From: Bacteroides ndongoniae
GTDB taxonomy: Bacteria > Bacteroidota > Bacteroidia > Bacteroidales > Bacteroidaceae
Length of the DNA: 64,000 nucleotides
Reading direction: 5' to 3'
NCBI RefSeq assembly: GCF_900108345.1
Contig: NZ_FNVV01000014.1
Coordinates: 868,001 to 932,000, forward strand
The position numbers and the translations under genes were made by a program. Below are positions 63,996 to 64,000 of the stretch, piece by piece (position 1 is the first letter of the stretch; each line of letters begins with the position of its first letter). Below the pieces are notes generated by a model. The model searched no databases, had not been told where the DNA came from, and worked only from the letters and a program-made list of their open reading frames with translations.

Positions 63996-64000
63996 ATGGA
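63996..64000 (+). CDS. Start of the next gene in the ytxH operon (truncated)
   Basis: An ATG at 63996 lies 6 bp after the preceding stop, at the spacing expected for a third operon gene. Only five bases are visible, so the product cannot be named. Confidence 0.4.

Overview
The window is a chromosomal segment of a gut Bacteroides-type bacterium (Bacteroidales). The signs are promoters of the TAnnTTTG (-7) type instead of sigma-70 boxes, a tmRNA with the tag GENNYALAA, susB-like GH97, GH43, GH3 and GH109 glycosidases, a Bacteroides-type OmpA / DUF3869 / YjbH cluster, PCMD and DUF2141 proteins, and IS4, IS66 and group II intron mobile elements. The exact species cannot be read from the sequence.

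Layout. 1-2.5 kb: end of an AlbA_2-type protein, a conserved unknown gene, a uracil-DNA-glycosylase-superfamily gene, tRNA-Trp and a YbaN-like membrane protein. 2.5-6.2 kb (minus strand): queD-queE (queuosine precursor synthesis) followed by lutA-lutB-lutC (L-lactate oxidation), preceded by a strongly folded 94-nt element. 6.4-12.9 kb: a transglutaminase lipoprotein, then a LytTR membrane regulator, a TonB-dependent receptor and a DUF2141 protein. 13-20.5 kb: a 41-aa protein, DinB polymerase, GH43, MATE exporter and two different L,D-transpeptidase-family proteins. 20.6-33.5 kb: an AT-rich accessory stretch holding a patatin-family outer-membrane gene broken by an IS4-family element, and an AraC-controlled RND efflux operon whose pump gene is broken by an antisense group II intron. 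33.7-34.1 kb: ssrA (tmRNA). 34.3-37.1 kb: GH3. 37.3-42.0 kb: hisG-hisD-hisC-hisB behind a leader peptide with six consecutive His codons and an intrinsic terminator, a classic attenuator layout. 42-44.9 kb: thioesterase and a GH97 gene with a LacI-type palindrome upstream. 45.1-47.7 kb: an intact IS66-family element with an 8-bp target duplication. 47.8-51.2 kb: yjbH-like, DUF3869 and ompA genes. 51.8-53.1 kb: another DDE transposase. 53.2-60.7 kb: an operon for making PAPS (cysQ, SLC13 transporter, cysC, cysD, cysN), a sulfotransferase and a PCMD-domain exported protein. 60.8-64 kb: GH109, SPOR lipoprotein, and the start of a ytxH / holin-like operon.

The most interesting items are: (1) four intergenic arrays whose sequences are unrelated but which all have a 22-bp period and self-complementary units, each lying just downstream of a minus-strand gene; (2) the 94-nt folded element in front of queDE; (3) the sulfonation operon, which resembles the Bacteroides cluster reported to sulfonate sterols and ends in a PCMD protein; (4) the his attenuator; (5) an efflux pump gene split by a group II intron in the orientation that cannot be spliced from the pump mRNA.
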